A stretch of 64,000 bases of DNA from Pseudonocardia sp. HH130630-07. Its GTDB lineage: Bacteria > Actinomycetota > Actinomycetes > Mycobacteriales > Pseudonocardiaceae. Made by a program: the position numbers and the translations under genes. Each line of letters starts with the position of its first letter. Position 1 is the first letter of the stretch. Positions 17,604-25,806 of this stretch are shown here, piece after piece. The DNA is taken from NCBI RefSeq assembly GCF_001698125.1, contig NZ_CP013854.1, positions 2,604,001 through 2,668,000 on the forward strand, given 5' to 3'. Below the pieces are notes generated by a model. That model was not told where the DNA came from, did no database searches, and was given only the letters and a program-made list of their open reading frames with translations.

Positions 17604-17682
17604 CAGGGCTCCTGCGGTGCGGTCGAGCGGTACGCGGCGTCCGGCGAGCGCGCCGGTGGGCGCACGGCGCCCGTCCGGTCCG

Positions 17683-17710
17683 AGTATGTGACGGCGGATC
17701 GGCATGTCAA
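17683..17710 (-). promoter_or_regulatory. sigma-A-type promoter for the EIIA gene
   Basis: On the minus strand TTGACA (17705-17710) is followed after 16 bp by CATACT (17683-17688), giving a leader of about 75 nt to the ATG at 17603. This is the best -35/-10 match I see in the window. Confidence 0.55.
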
Positions 17711-18039
17711 CGGGAGGCGACGGGCCGGCCGCCGTCGATGTCGCGGGGCCGTCCGAGGGGTCGGCGGGCACGCACGGTCGCCTCGCCGCCGCGGGTGGGT
17801 GACGGCGCGACCCGGTACTGCTCCGTACGTGGCGAGCTGCGCCGTTCGTCGCATCGAGGGTCACGACCGGCGGCCGACCGGGCGTCCGCGTCCGGGTGAA
17901 ACCGCTGGTCGCAGTCTGCTGCGACTCCACCCCACAATCCCCGCCCCGAGTTGCTGTGGATCACTCGCGGTTGTTGAGTCGGTACTCGGCGTGACCCGGG
18001 GCATCGGGTCCGCCGGAGTGCCGACCGAGGGAGGCCGTC
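17711..18039. other. intergenic region before the DICT/GGDEF gene
   Basis: About 330 bp without a credible gene; the open frames here are Arg/Pro-rich with no homology I recognise. It probably holds the promoter of the downstream plus-strand gene. A GAGGGAGG ribosome site ends 6 nt before the ATG at 18040. No clear palindrome was found. Confidence 0.5.
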
Positions 18040-19728
18040 ATGTCCGGGTCCGAGGGACCGCTCGCGCACGCCGTCCGCGTCGCCGCCGAGCAGGCCTATG
18101 TCGACGGCCTCTCCGAGGGGCGCCGGGAGGCGTGGGAGCGCGCGTCCGGCGCGACGCCGGAGCCCGCGTCGAAACGCCTGCTCGTGCACCTGTCGCACTC
18201 CATCGAGCGCGCGGTGATGTCCGGGCCGCGGATCGACCCGACGGTGGTGATCGCGCTCTTCCAGAAGCTGCCGTTCTTCGACCGCGAGCGCGAGGTCTAC
18301 GCGCGGATGGCCGAGGCCGGGATCCACGTCGTCGTCGGGTTCGTCGACGGCGAGGCGCACGAGGCGCCCCCGGGCGTCCATCTCGTCAGCCTGCAGCCCG
18401 GTGAGCCGCTCGCCGACGAGTGGACGGTCGTCGCGGCGGGTCCCGAGGGCGGGGCGTTCCTGGTCGCGACCGACCAGCACGCCAGGGACCCGAAGGAGTC
18501 GGGCGACGAGGCCGGCCGCCTGTTCCACGGCCGCTGGGGCTACGCCAGGGCCGCGGCCGGGAGCGAGCTGGCCCGGCTGCGGTTCGCGCTGGGCGACCGG
18601 CTGGACTCCGGCATCCGCCGCACCATCGACGAGCTGCTCGCCCGCTCGATGCCCGCCGGTGGCGACCCGGCCGCGTCCTCCGGGACGACCGGCGAGGCGT
18701 GGGCGACCACCTCGCTCAACCACATGATCGACAAGCTGCTGTCCGCGCGGGCGGGCACCCGCGAGCTGCGGGCCCAGCTGGCCGACGCCCAGCGCGCCGC
18801 CGCGGCGCGCTCGGCCGCCGTCACCGACCCGGCCAGCGGACTGCCCACCGCCGAGGTGCTGGACCGCTGGACCGGCCCGGTCGGTCCGGAGACCCTCGCG
18901 GTCGGGGTCGCGGTGCTCGACCTCCCGGCGCTGGCCGGCGACCGGGTCCGGTCCGACGACCGCGCCGCCTACTTCGCCGCGCACCAGGTCGCCGCCGCCC
19001 TGACCCAGCCGCTCGGCCCGGTGGACACCGCCGTGCGGCTGTCCCAGCGCGAGTTCGCCCTGGTCCTGCCCGGGGCCTCGGAACGGCACCTGGCCGGTGT
19101 CTGCGACCGGATCGGCGAGCAGCTGCAGCTGGCGTCGCAGGGCTACCCCGGTGTTCCGCTGCACGGGCGGGTCGGCCTGATCGTCACCTGCACCCGGCCG
19201 CTGCCGGTCGACGACCTGCGGGCCGCGCTCGAGCACCTGCCGGAGGACCCGACCGGGCACGGCCCGGTGGACGCCGGCGCCACGCCGGCCGGCGACCGGA
19301 TCGTGGTGGCGGCGATCGGTACGCCCGGGTCCGCCACCGACGCGACGATCCGGGCCGCGGAGCGGGGGACGGGCTCCGCCGCGGTGCACGGCGTCCCCGC
19401 CGCCCGCGACCGCGAGCCGTCGAGCGGGGACCGCGGACCGTCGGCGCACGCCAGGGGGACCGCACCCGGCGGCGCCGACCCGGTCGCCCCGCCGCCGCAC
19501 GCGCACGCCCCGGCGCCGCAGCAGGCGCCCCCGGTCTCCCGGCCGCGCCCGTACCTGGACGCGGGATCCGGCGGGCCGGAGTCCGTGGCCGATGACGACC
19601 CGCGGGCCGCCGCCCAGCAGGCGCTGCGCCGCCTGGTGCACGGCGACGGCGGGGACACCTCGTCCGGGACGAGCGTCTTCACCGACCTGTCCGGGACCCG
19701 CAACGGCACCGGGAACCGCGGCTGGTGA
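18040..19728 (+). CDS. DICT sensory domain protein with degenerate GGDEF domain
   Basis: A 562-residue protein. Residues about 45-190 match the DICT domain (LLVHLSHSIERAVMSGPRI, VIALFQKLPFFDREREVYARM, HVVVGFVDGE), a sensory module found with diguanylate cyclases. A central helix (SLNHMIDKLLSARAGTRELRAQLADAQRAAAARSAA) precedes a GGDEF-like domain beginning TDPASGLPTAEVLDRW. Where the catalytic GGDEF should be there is SQREF (RLSQREFALVLPG), so cyclase activity is unlikely. The last 150 residues are Pro/Ala/Gly-rich. Possibly a light- or ligand-responsive signalling adaptor (inference). Confidence 0.75.
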   Translation: MSGSEGPLAHAVRVAAEQAYVDGLSEGRREAWERASGATPEPASKRLLVHLSHSIERAVMSGPRIDPTVVIALFQKLPFFDREREVYARMAEAGIHVVVGFVDGEAHEAPPGVHLVSLQPGEPLADEWTVVAAGPEGGAFLVATDQHARDPKESGDEAGRLFHGRWGYARAAAGSELARLRFALGDRLDSGIRRTIDELLARSMPAGGDPAASSGTTGEAWATTSLNHMIDKLLSARAGTRELRAQLADAQRAAAARSAAVTDPASGLPTAEVLDRWTGPVGPETLAVGVAVLDLPALAGDRVRSDDRAAYFAAHQVAAALTQPLGPVDTAVRLSQREFALVLPGASERHLAGVCDRIGEQLQLASQGYPGVPLHGRVGLIVTCTRPLPVDDLRAALEHLPEDPTGHGPVDAGATPAGDRIVVAAIGTPGSATDATIRAAERGTGSAAVHGVPAARDREPSSGDRGPSAHARGTAPGGADPVAPPPHAHAPAPQQAPPVSRPRPYLDAGSGGPESVADDDPRAAAQQALRRLVHGDGGDTSSGTSVFTDLSGTRNGTGNRGW

Positions 19729-19749
19729 ACCGCGGCGCCCGCCGTGCGC

Positions 19750-20067
19750 TCAGTGCCCGGCGGGCTCGCGGTGCAGGACGCGTCCGAGCACGGCGCGGAC
19801 GGTCGGGTCCTCGACGGTGTAGTAGACGAACGTCCCCTCCCGCCGGTTCTCGACCAGCCCGGCCAGGCGCAGCTTCGCGAGGTGCTGGCTCACCGCGGTC
19901 GGGGCGGCGCCGACCAGCTCGGCCAGGCAGGCCACCGAGGTCTCGCCCTGCAGCAACGCCCAGAGGATCTTGATCCGGGTCGGGTCGGCGAGCATGCGCA
20001 GCGCGTCCGCGGCCCGGCGGACGTCGTCCTCGGGTGGCATCGCGAAGCCGGGGATGGACTCGTGCAC
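19750..20067 (-). CDS. ArsR-family metal-responsive repressor
   Basis: A 105-residue winged-helix repressor: DALRMLADPTRIKILWALL, then the recognition helix AAPTAVSQHLAKLRLAGLV and wing NRREGTFVYYTV. The N-terminus (HESIPGFAMPPEDDV) resembles the NmtR/KmtR branch. A Cys in SVACLAEL and His residues at both ends are possible metal ligands. The GTG at 20067 is chosen because TATCCT lies 7 nt upstream and the conserved region begins there; a longer frame to 20175 exists. It is divergent from a metal P-type ATPase, which it most likely represses until metal binds. Confidence 0.85.
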   Translation of the reverse strand: MHESIPGFAMPPEDDVRRAADALRMLADPTRIKILWALLQGETSVACLAELVGAAPTAVSQHLAKLRLAGLVENRREGTFVYYTVEDPTVRAVLGRVLHREPAGH

Positions 20068-20074
20068 GGGGCCG

Positions 20075-20080
20075 AGGATA
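20075..20080 (-). promoter_or_regulatory. -10 element (TATCCT), leaderless type
   Basis: On the minus strand TATCCT ends 7 nt before the GTG start of the ArsR gene at 20067, supporting that start. Confidence 0.45.
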
Positions 20081-20130
20081 CCTGCGTGGCTGCGCGGATG
20101 GTCCGTCATCTCAGTGCATGGATGCGTTGT

Positions 20131-20152
20131 TGCGTATCTTCGTGGATACGCA
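20131..20152. promoter_or_regulatory. inverted-repeat operator for the ArsR regulator
   Basis: Arms TGCGTATC and GATACGCA are perfectly complementary around a 6-bp centre. The site sits directly upstream of the ATPase -10 element (20155-20160), i.e. in the spacer/-35 zone, and between the divergent ArsR and ATPase genes, as expected for an ArsR/SmtB operator. Confidence 0.65.
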
Positions 20153-20154
20153 GG

Positions 20155-20160
20155 TAGTGT
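20155..20160 (+). promoter_or_regulatory. -10 element (TAGTGT) of the ATPase gene
   Basis: TAGTGT ends 7 nt before the ATG at 20168 and abuts the palindromic operator. Confidence 0.5.
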
Positions 20161-20167
20161 CGTTCGC

Positions 20168-22090
20168 ATGCGCACCGCTCTCGCCCTGCCCGAGGTCCGC
20201 TGGGCCGCGGCCGCCCTGCTGGTCTTCCTGGGCGCCGTCGGGTTCTCCCTGGCCGGGGCCCCGGAACCGGTCGTGGTCGCCGCCTACCTGCTCTGCTACC
20301 TGCTCGGCGGCTGGGAGCCCGCGGTCGAGGGGCTGCGCGCGCTGCGCGAGCGGCGGCTCGACGTCGACCTCCTGATGGTCGTCGCGGCGGGCGCCGCCGC
20401 GGGGATCGGCCAGTGGTTCGACGGCGGGCTGCTGATCGTCATCTTCGCGACGTCCGGGGCGCTGGAGGCGGTGATGACGGCGCGCACCAGGGCCGGTATC
20501 GCCTCGCTGCTCGACCTCGCCCCGGAGACGGCGACGCTGCTGGTGGACGGCACCGAGCGGCGGGTGCCGGCGGCGGATCTGGTCGCCGGGCAGGTCGTGC
20601 TCGTCCGGCCGGGCGAGCGCGTCCCCGGCGACGGCCGGGTGCTCGACGGCGTGTCCGAGGTGGACACCGCGGCGCTCACCGGCGAGCCGGTGCCGGTGCG
20701 CCGCGCGACCGGCGACGACGTGCTGGCCGGGACCGTCAACGGCACCGGGGTGCTGCGCGTCGGGATCCGGCGCGACGCCGTCGACACCGTCGTGGCCGGT
20801 GTGGCGGCCCAGGTCGAGCGGGCCGCCGCGACGAAGGCCGGGCGGCAGCTGTTCGTCGAGCGGGTCGAGCAGCGGTACTCGGTGGTCGTCGTCGCGGCGA
20901 CGGTGCTGCTGCTGGCGGTGCCGCTGCTGCTCGGGGCCCCGTTCGAGGAGACGCTGCTGCGCGCGATCGTCTTCATGATCGTCGCCTCGCCGTGCGCGGT
21001 CGTGCTGGCGACGATGCCGCCGCTGCTCGCGGCGGTCGCGGTGGCCGGCCGGCGCGGGACGCTGGTCAAGGACGTCACGGTGCTGGAGGCGCTGGCCGAG
21101 GTCGACGCCGTGGTGCTGGACAAGACCGGGACGCTCACCGCCGGGCGGCCGGTGGTCGTCACGGTCACGCCGCTGGGCGGCCGGTCACCCGGCGAGGTGC
21201 TCGCCGTCGCGGCCGCGGCCGAGGCGGGCAGCGAGCACGTGCTCGGCCGGGCGGTCCGCCGGCACGCGCTCGACGGCGGCCTGCGGATCCCGGCGGCCAC
21301 CGGGTTCGCCGCGCTGCCCGGCGAGGGCGTCCGGGCCCGGGTCGGTGACCGGGACGTCGTGGCCGGGCGCCCGGAGCTGCTCGGCACGTCGGCCGGGCCC
21401 GCCGCGGCGGCCGTCGCCGAGCTCCAGGCCGCCGGGCGGACGGCGGTCGTCGTCCTCGTCGACGGGGAGCCGGCCGGGGTCGTGGGCCTCTCCGACGAGC
21501 CCCGGCCCGGGGCGACCGCGGCACTGGCCGAGGTGCGACGGGTGGTCGGCGGCGAACCGGAGGTGCTCACCGGCGACGCGCCGCGCCCGGCCACGGCGCT
21601 CGCCGCCCGGCTCGGGCTCTCCGCCGTCCGGGCCGGGCTGCTGCCCGCGGACAAGGTGAGCGCCGTCCGCGAGCGCCAGGCGGCGGGGCGCCGGGTGCTC
21701 GCCGCGGGCGACGGCATCAACGACGCCCCGCTGCTCGCCGCCGCCGACGTGGGCCTGGTCGTGTCCGAGGGGGCCGGCGCGCTGTCGCTGGAGGCGGCCG
21801 ACGGCGTCCTCACCCGGGACCCGCTCGGCTCGATCGCCCCGCTGGTGGAGCTGGCCCGCCGGGCCCGGCGGATCGCCCGGGCCAACCTGGCGTTCGCCGC
21901 GACGGTGGTCGTGGTGCTCGTGGCGTGGGACCTGGCCGGGACGCTGCCGCTGGTCGTGGGCGTCGCCGGGCACGAGCTGTCCACCGTCGTCGTCTGCCTC
22001 AACGGGCTGCGCCTGCTGGCCGGGACCCGGCGGGCCGGTCGCCGGGAGGCCCCGGCGGCGCCGCGGGAGCGGGAGCGGGTCGCGGCCTGA
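20168..22090 (+). CDS. P1B-type heavy-metal ATPase
   Basis: ATP-driven efflux pump for a divalent heavy metal in the cell membrane. The 640-residue protein lacks an N-terminal metal-binding domain. Motifs in order: phosphatase loop TGEPVPV, the metal-site SPC (IVASPCAVVLATMP), phosphorylation DKTGTLTAG, SEHVLGRAV, TGD (VLTGDAPRP), and GDGINDAPLLAAADVG. The C-terminal helix GHELSTVVVCLNGLRLL resembles the HEGST/HEGGT of P1B-4 or P1B-2 pumps. The SEHP dipeptide of the family is changed to SEHV, an unusual substitution at the ATP-binding site. The divergent ArsR gene and operator point to metal-induced expression. Confidence 0.88.
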   Translation: MRTALALPEVRWAAAALLVFLGAVGFSLAGAPEPVVVAAYLLCYLLGGWEPAVEGLRALRERRLDVDLLMVVAAGAAAGIGQWFDGGLLIVIFATSGALEAVMTARTRAGIASLLDLAPETATLLVDGTERRVPAADLVAGQVVLVRPGERVPGDGRVLDGVSEVDTAALTGEPVPVRRATGDDVLAGTVNGTGVLRVGIRRDAVDTVVAGVAAQVERAAATKAGRQLFVERVEQRYSVVVVAATVLLLAVPLLLGAPFEETLLRAIVFMIVASPCAVVLATMPPLLAAVAVAGRRGTLVKDVTVLEALAEVDAVVLDKTGTLTAGRPVVVTVTPLGGRSPGEVLAVAAAAEAGSEHVLGRAVRRHALDGGLRIPAATGFAALPGEGVRARVGDRDVVAGRPELLGTSAGPAAAAVAELQAAGRTAVVVLVDGEPAGVVGLSDEPRPGATAALAEVRRVVGGEPEVLTGDAPRPATALAARLGLSAVRAGLLPADKVSAVRERQAAGRRVLAAGDGINDAPLLAAADVGLVVSEGAGALSLEAADGVLTRDPLGSIAPLVELARRARRIARANLAFAATVVVVLVAWDLAGTLPLVVGVAGHELSTVVVCLNGLRLLAGTRRAGRREAPAAPRERERVAA

Positions 22091-22099
22091 CTCAGGCCG
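22083..22099. terminator. palindrome spanning two convergent stop codons
   Basis: CGGCCTGA-C-TCAGGCCG: perfect 8-bp arms around one base. The ATPase TGA (22088-22090) and the reverse-strand TGA of the TetR gene (22092-22094) both lie within it. It is short but may end transcription in both directions. Confidence 0.45.
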
Positions 22100-22685
22100 G
22101 TGCCGCGGCCAGCGCGGCGAGTGCCATCCGGCGCAGCACGGCGGCCCGCGCGTCCGGCCCGCGGTCGCCGGGCGGGGCGGCGCGGGGGGCGTACGGGGTG
22201 GAGTTGAGCAGCCCGAACACCCCGTGCGCGACGGTCCGGGCCTCGGCCGGGGCCAGCCCGGGGCGGGTCCGGCGGAGCACGTCCACCCACAGCTCGACGT
22301 AGGTCCGCTGCAGCCGGCGCACGGTGCGCCGGGCCTGTTCGGGCAGGTTCGCCAGGTCCCGGTCCTGCACGACGATCAGCTCCGGCTCGCGGGTCGCGAA
22401 CTCCACGTGGAAGTCGACCAGGGCGGCCAGCGCGGCGTGCGGGTCGTCGTGGTGCACCCGGGCCCGGCCCCCGTCGAGCAGGCGGCGGCTGATCCCGACC
22501 AGCAGCTCGGAGAGCAGCGCCTCCTTGCCGGGGAAGTGCCGGTAGAGGGCGGGCCCGCTGACGCCGACGGCCGCGCCGAGATCGGCGATGCTCACGCCGT
22601 GGAAGCCGTGCCGGGCGAACAGGCGCGCGGCCTCGCCCAGTATCTGCTCCCGCCGGGTGGGCCCGGCGACCTCGGGTCCGGCCAC
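22092..22685 (-). CDS. TetR-family transcriptional repressor
   Basis: A 197-residue TetR protein. The N-terminal helix-turn-helix is clear: REQILGEAARLFARHGFHGVS, IADLGAAVGVSGPALYRHFPGKEALLSEL. The ligand domain follows (VVQDRDLANLPEQARRTVRRLQRTYVELWVDVL). A 16-bp palindrome lies 20 bp upstream of its start and recurs twice before the accD-accA-acyl-CoA dehydrogenase operon. In M. tuberculosis a TetR gene (Rv2506) accompanies the equivalent accA1-accD1-fadE19 genes, so this protein is the probable repressor of the branched-chain acyl-CoA operon, relieved by an acyl-CoA (inference). GTG start at 22685. Confidence 0.88.
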   Translation of the reverse strand: MAGPEVAGPTRREQILGEAARLFARHGFHGVSIADLGAAVGVSGPALYRHFPGKEALLSELLVGISRRLLDGGRARVHHDDPHAALAALVDFHVEFATREPELIVVQDRDLANLPEQARRTVRRLQRTYVELWVDVLRRTRPGLAPAEARTVAHGVFGLLNSTPYAPRAAPPGDRGPDARAAVLRRMALAALAAAPA

Positions 22686-22705
22686 CGCCCGAGCGTAGCC
22701 GAGCG

Positions 22706-22721
22706 GTTAACGAACGTTAAC
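22706..22721. promoter_or_regulatory. TetR operator copy 1
   Basis: GTTAACGAACGTTAAC, a near-perfect palindrome, 20 bp upstream of the TetR start. It fits the consensus GTTAAYGNNCRYTAAC shared with the two sites at 25.8 kb and implies autoregulation. It also lies just upstream of the kinase -10 element. Confidence 0.7.
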
Positions 22722-22763
22722 CCCGGCGCGGTCCGTCTCAGTGTCCGCACAGGTCGGCGGCGA

Positions 22764-22769
22764 TACCCT
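22764..22769 (+). promoter_or_regulatory. -10 element (TACCCT), leaderless type
   Basis: TACCCT ends 7 nt before the GTG at 22777, which favours that start for the histidine kinase over the GTG at 22741. Confidence 0.45.
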
Positions 22770-22776
22770 CGGGCGT

Positions 22777-24936
22777 GTGCTGAGGATCCTGCGCCGTTTG
22801 CGCGAACGTACGGGCGTCCGTGCGGCGTCCGCGCTCGCCGCCGCCACGGCGGTCGCGATGGTGCTCGTCGTCGCCGGGGTCGCCCTGGTCCTGGTGCTGG
22901 AGCAGGTGCTGGCGAAGAGCACCCGCGACGCGCTGGAGGAGACCGCGAACCAGCTCGTGACCCGGGTCGACGCGAACTTCGTCGGGGACCCGAAGGACAA
23001 CGCGATCGACGCGACCGGCAAGCGGACCGACATCGTCCAGGTCGTCACCGCCTACAGCGACCGGACGAACGCCCCGGACGAGGTGGTCGGGTCGAACGGC
23101 CGGGGGCGTGACGTCCAGGTCCTCGGGGCCTCGGACCCGCTCGGTGGGCAGGACCCGATCGTCGGGTGGCTGCTCGCGCCCCGCGAGACCCGCTCCGAGA
23201 GCGACGTGCCGATCACCTACCGCAACGGCTCGGACCGCGAGGGTGCCGACGAGACGGTGACCGAGAACATGATGGTCGTCGGCATCGGGGCCCGGGTGCA
23301 GGGCCGCCCGATCACCGTCTACGCCGCCCAGGACCTCGGCCAGGTGCACAAGGCCGTCGAGACCGTGGGCCTGATGCTCGTCGTCGGCGTGCCGATCCTG
23401 GTCCTGGTCGCGGGCTTCTTCACCTACCTGTTCGCCGGCCGGGCGCTGCGCCCGGTCGAGGAGATGCGGGCCCGGGTCGCCGGGATGGGCGAGCGTGACC
23501 TGTCCGGCCGGGTGCCCGAGCCGGCCGCGCGGGACGAGGTGGGCCGCCTCGCCCGCACGATGAACCAGATGCTCGGCCGGCTGGAGTCCTCGCAGGCCAC
23601 CCAGCGCCGGTTCGTCGCCGACGCCAGCCACGAGCTGCGCAGCCCGCTCGCGACCGTGTCCACCGGGCTGGAGCTGCTCGGCGCGGGGATGGGGAAGGAC
23701 TCCGCGGACCGGGCGACCGTCGAGACGCTGCGCGGGGAGACCTCCCGGCTGACCGGCCTGGTCGAGGGCCTGCTGTTCCTGGCCAGGGCCGACGAGCGCG
23801 GCATCGCCCCGCGCCGCGAGGAGGTCGACCTCGACGAGATCGCCGACGCCGAGCGGGCCCGGCCCGCCGGGGCGTCGGCCGTCGTGGTGCGGGTGGTCAC
23901 CGAGCCGGCCCGGGTGGTCGGGGACCGCGGTCAGCTGGTCCGGGTGGTCCGCAACCTGGTGGACAACGCCCGGCGGCACGCCGCCTCGGCGGTCACCGTG
24001 GCGGTGCGGATCTCCGACGGGACGGCCGTCGTCGACGTCGACGACGACGGCAACGGCGTCCCCGAGGCCGACCGCGCCCGGGTGTTCGAGCGCTTCGTGC
24101 GGCTCGACGAGGCCCGCTCGCGCGGTGACGGCGGCTCCGGGCTGGGCCTCTCGATCGTCTCCGAGCTGGTGGCCGCGCACGGCGGCGCCGTGTCGGTGCT
24201 GGACTCGCCGGAGCTGGGCGGCGCCCGGTTCCGGGTGACCCTGCCCGCGGTGGCCGCACCGGCCCCGGAGACCGACGGCGAGCCCGATGCCGACGGAGCA
24301 CCGGCCGCACCCGTGGCGCCGGCCGTCGGTGCGGAGCCGACGGGCCCGGCGGACGCGACGGACCCGGCGGACGCGGCGGACCCGGGGGACCCGGCGGACG
24401 CACCGTTGCGGGACGACCGGCCGTCCGGACCGCTGCCGCGGATCGGCGCGGTACCGGGCCCCGGCGCGCTCACGGGGTGGGCCGGCGCCTCCCGGCCCGG
24501 GACCGGTGGGGGCGGCGGCGCCGCACGTCCGGGCGACGTTCCGGAACGGCCCACCGGCGACGCCGTCCCGGTCGCGACCCCGATCGCGACCCCGGGCGTC
24601 GTCCCGGGTGCCGACGCGCCGGCCGGTGCCGGCGGCCGGGCTCCCGGCCCGGCGCAGCCCGTCCGCCCGGACGCCGTCGGCAGTCCGTACGACGAGAACG
24701 CCACCCGCCCGCTCCCGGTCGTCCGGGCCGGTGCGGGTGCCCGTTCCGCGACGGCGACCGCGCCCCGGGCCGGCGCCTCCCCCGCCGGTGCCGCGCCCGC
24801 CGCCGAGACGCCGCCCGCCGACCGTCCGCGCACCGAGGGCCCGCCCGTCGCGGCGCCGCAGCCGCACCCGGTCCCGGCCCGCCCGCCCATGCAGCGCCGC
24901 CCGCAGGACCGGCGCGAGCAGGAGCACCGCCGCTGA
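22777..24936 (+). CDS. sensor histidine kinase with long C-terminal tail
   Basis: A 719-residue membrane sensor kinase. TM1 is near residues 17-40, an extracytoplasmic loop follows to about 195, then TM2 (MLVVGVPILVLVAGFFTYLF) and a HAMP domain (RALRPVEEMRARV). The phospho-acceptor His is in RRFVADASHELRSPL (about residue 285). The ATP-binding domain has RNLVDNARRHA, DVDDDGNGVP and GSGLGLSIV. From about residue 490 a tail of some 230 residues rich in Pro, Ala, Gly and Asp has no recognisable domain. The matching response regulator is convergent downstream, not in the usual tandem order. Confidence 0.9.
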   Translation: MLRILRRLRERTGVRAASALAAATAVAMVLVVAGVALVLVLEQVLAKSTRDALEETANQLVTRVDANFVGDPKDNAIDATGKRTDIVQVVTAYSDRTNAPDEVVGSNGRGRDVQVLGASDPLGGQDPIVGWLLAPRETRSESDVPITYRNGSDREGADETVTENMMVVGIGARVQGRPITVYAAQDLGQVHKAVETVGLMLVVGVPILVLVAGFFTYLFAGRALRPVEEMRARVAGMGERDLSGRVPEPAARDEVGRLARTMNQMLGRLESSQATQRRFVADASHELRSPLATVSTGLELLGAGMGKDSADRATVETLRGETSRLTGLVEGLLFLARADERGIAPRREEVDLDEIADAERARPAGASAVVVRVVTEPARVVGDRGQLVRVVRNLVDNARRHAASAVTVAVRISDGTAVVDVDDDGNGVPEADRARVFERFVRLDEARSRGDGGSGLGLSIVSELVAAHGGAVSVLDSPELGGARFRVTLPAVAAPAPETDGEPDADGAPAAPVAPAVGAEPTGPADATDPADAADPGDPADAPLRDDRPSGPLPRIGAVPGPGALTGWAGASRPGTGGGGGAARPGDVPERPTGDAVPVATPIATPGVVPGADAPAGAGGRAPGPAQPVRPDAVGSPYDENATRPLPVVRAGAGARSATATAPRAGASPAGAAPAAETPPADRPRTEGPPVAAPQPHPVPARPPMQRRPQDRREQEHRR

Positions 24937-24949
24937 CCACGCCGGCCGG

Positions 24950-24971
24950 CCGGGAGCGGACGCGCTCCCGG
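24950..24971. terminator. bidirectional hairpin between kinase and regulator genes
   Basis: Perfect 9-bp stem CCGGGAGCG with loop GACG, in the 39-bp gap between the convergent kinase and response-regulator genes. Confidence 0.6.
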
Positions 24972-24975
24972 AGGG

Positions 24976-25653
24976 TCAGGCCCCCGGCTCGGACATGCGG
25001 TAGCCCACTCCGCGCAGCGTCTCGATGCTGTGCGTCCCGAACGGGGTGTCGATCTTGCGGCGCAGGTAGCCGACGTAGACCTCGACGACGTTGACCTCGC
25101 CGTCGTAGTGCGCGTCCCACACCGAGCGCAGGATGTCGGTCTTGGTCACGACCTGCCCGGTGTGGGCCATCAGGTGCTCCAGCACCCCGAACTCGCGCGG
25201 GGTCAGGGTGATCTCGACGTCGCCGCGGTGCACCCGGTGGGTGGCCGGGTCCAGGGACAGGTCCCCGACCCGCAGGACGGTCGGCGCGGCCTCACCGGCG
25301 CGCCGGAGCAGCGCCCGCAACCGCGCCTGCAGCACGACGAACGAGAACGGCTTGGTCAGGTAGTCGTCCGCGCCGAGGTCGAACGCGTCGGCCTCGTCGT
25401 ACTCGCCGTCCTTGGCGGTCAGCATGAGCACCGGCGTCCAGACGCCCTGGTCGCGCAGGTGCTGCAGGATCCGGTAGCCGGACAGTCCCGGCAGCATGAT
25501 GTCCAGGATGATCACGTCGTGCCGGCCGGACAGGGCGTAGCGAAGACCGGTGTTCCCGTCGTGCGCGAGCTCGATCTCGTGGCCCTCGGCGGTCAGCCCG
25601 CGGCGGACGAGCTCGGCGAGCGGCTTCTCGTCCTCGACCAGTAGCAGGCGCAC
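24976..25653 (-). CDS. response regulator, OmpR/PhoB family
   Basis: A 225-residue two-domain regulator. The receiver domain has the acidic pair in LLVEDEKPLAEL, the phospho-accepting Asp in DVIILDIMLPGLSGY, Thr in MLTAKDG and Lys in DDYLTKPFSF. The DNA-binding winged helix is the PhoB type (LTPREFGVLEHLMAHTGQVVTK, NVVEVYVGYLRRKID, IETLRGVGYRM). GTG start at 25653, with TACGGT 6 nt upstream. It faces the kinase gene tail-to-tail, and its start is 182 bp from the accD start, so its promoter and the accD promoter share one region. Confidence 0.92.
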   Translation of the reverse strand: MRLLLVEDEKPLAELVRRGLTAEGHEIELAHDGNTGLRYALSGRHDVIILDIMLPGLSGYRILQHLRDQGVWTPVLMLTAKDGEYDEADAFDLGADDYLTKPFSFVVLQARLRALLRRAGEAAPTVLRVGDLSLDPATHRVHRGDVEITLTPREFGVLEHLMAHTGQVVTKTDILRSVWDAHYDGEVNVVEVYVGYLRRKIDTPFGTHSIETLRGVGYRMSEPGA

Positions 25654-25659
25654 GGTTCT

Positions 25660-25665
25660 ACCGTA
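25660..25665 (-). promoter_or_regulatory. -10 element (TACGGT), leaderless type
   Basis: On the minus strand TACGGT ends 6 nt before the GTG of the response regulator at 25653. Confidence 0.4.
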
Positions 25666-25788
25666 GGCCGACGGTGGCCGGCGGCTGCGGACCGGTGGCG
25701 TTCACGGGCACTCCCTCGTCGTCGTACCCGGTGAGTGTGCGCCGCCGCTCCTGTGACCGGCCTGAGTCCCGCGGTCTGGACGCCCGAC

Positions 25789-25804
25789 GTTAATGAGCGC
25801 TAAC
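25789..25804. promoter_or_regulatory. TetR operator copy 2
   Basis: GTTAATGAGCGCTAAC fits GTTAAYGNNCRYTAAC. Its right end overlaps a TAACCT hexamer (25801-25806), a candidate -10 element for accD. Confidence 0.65.
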
Positions 25805-25806
25805 CT

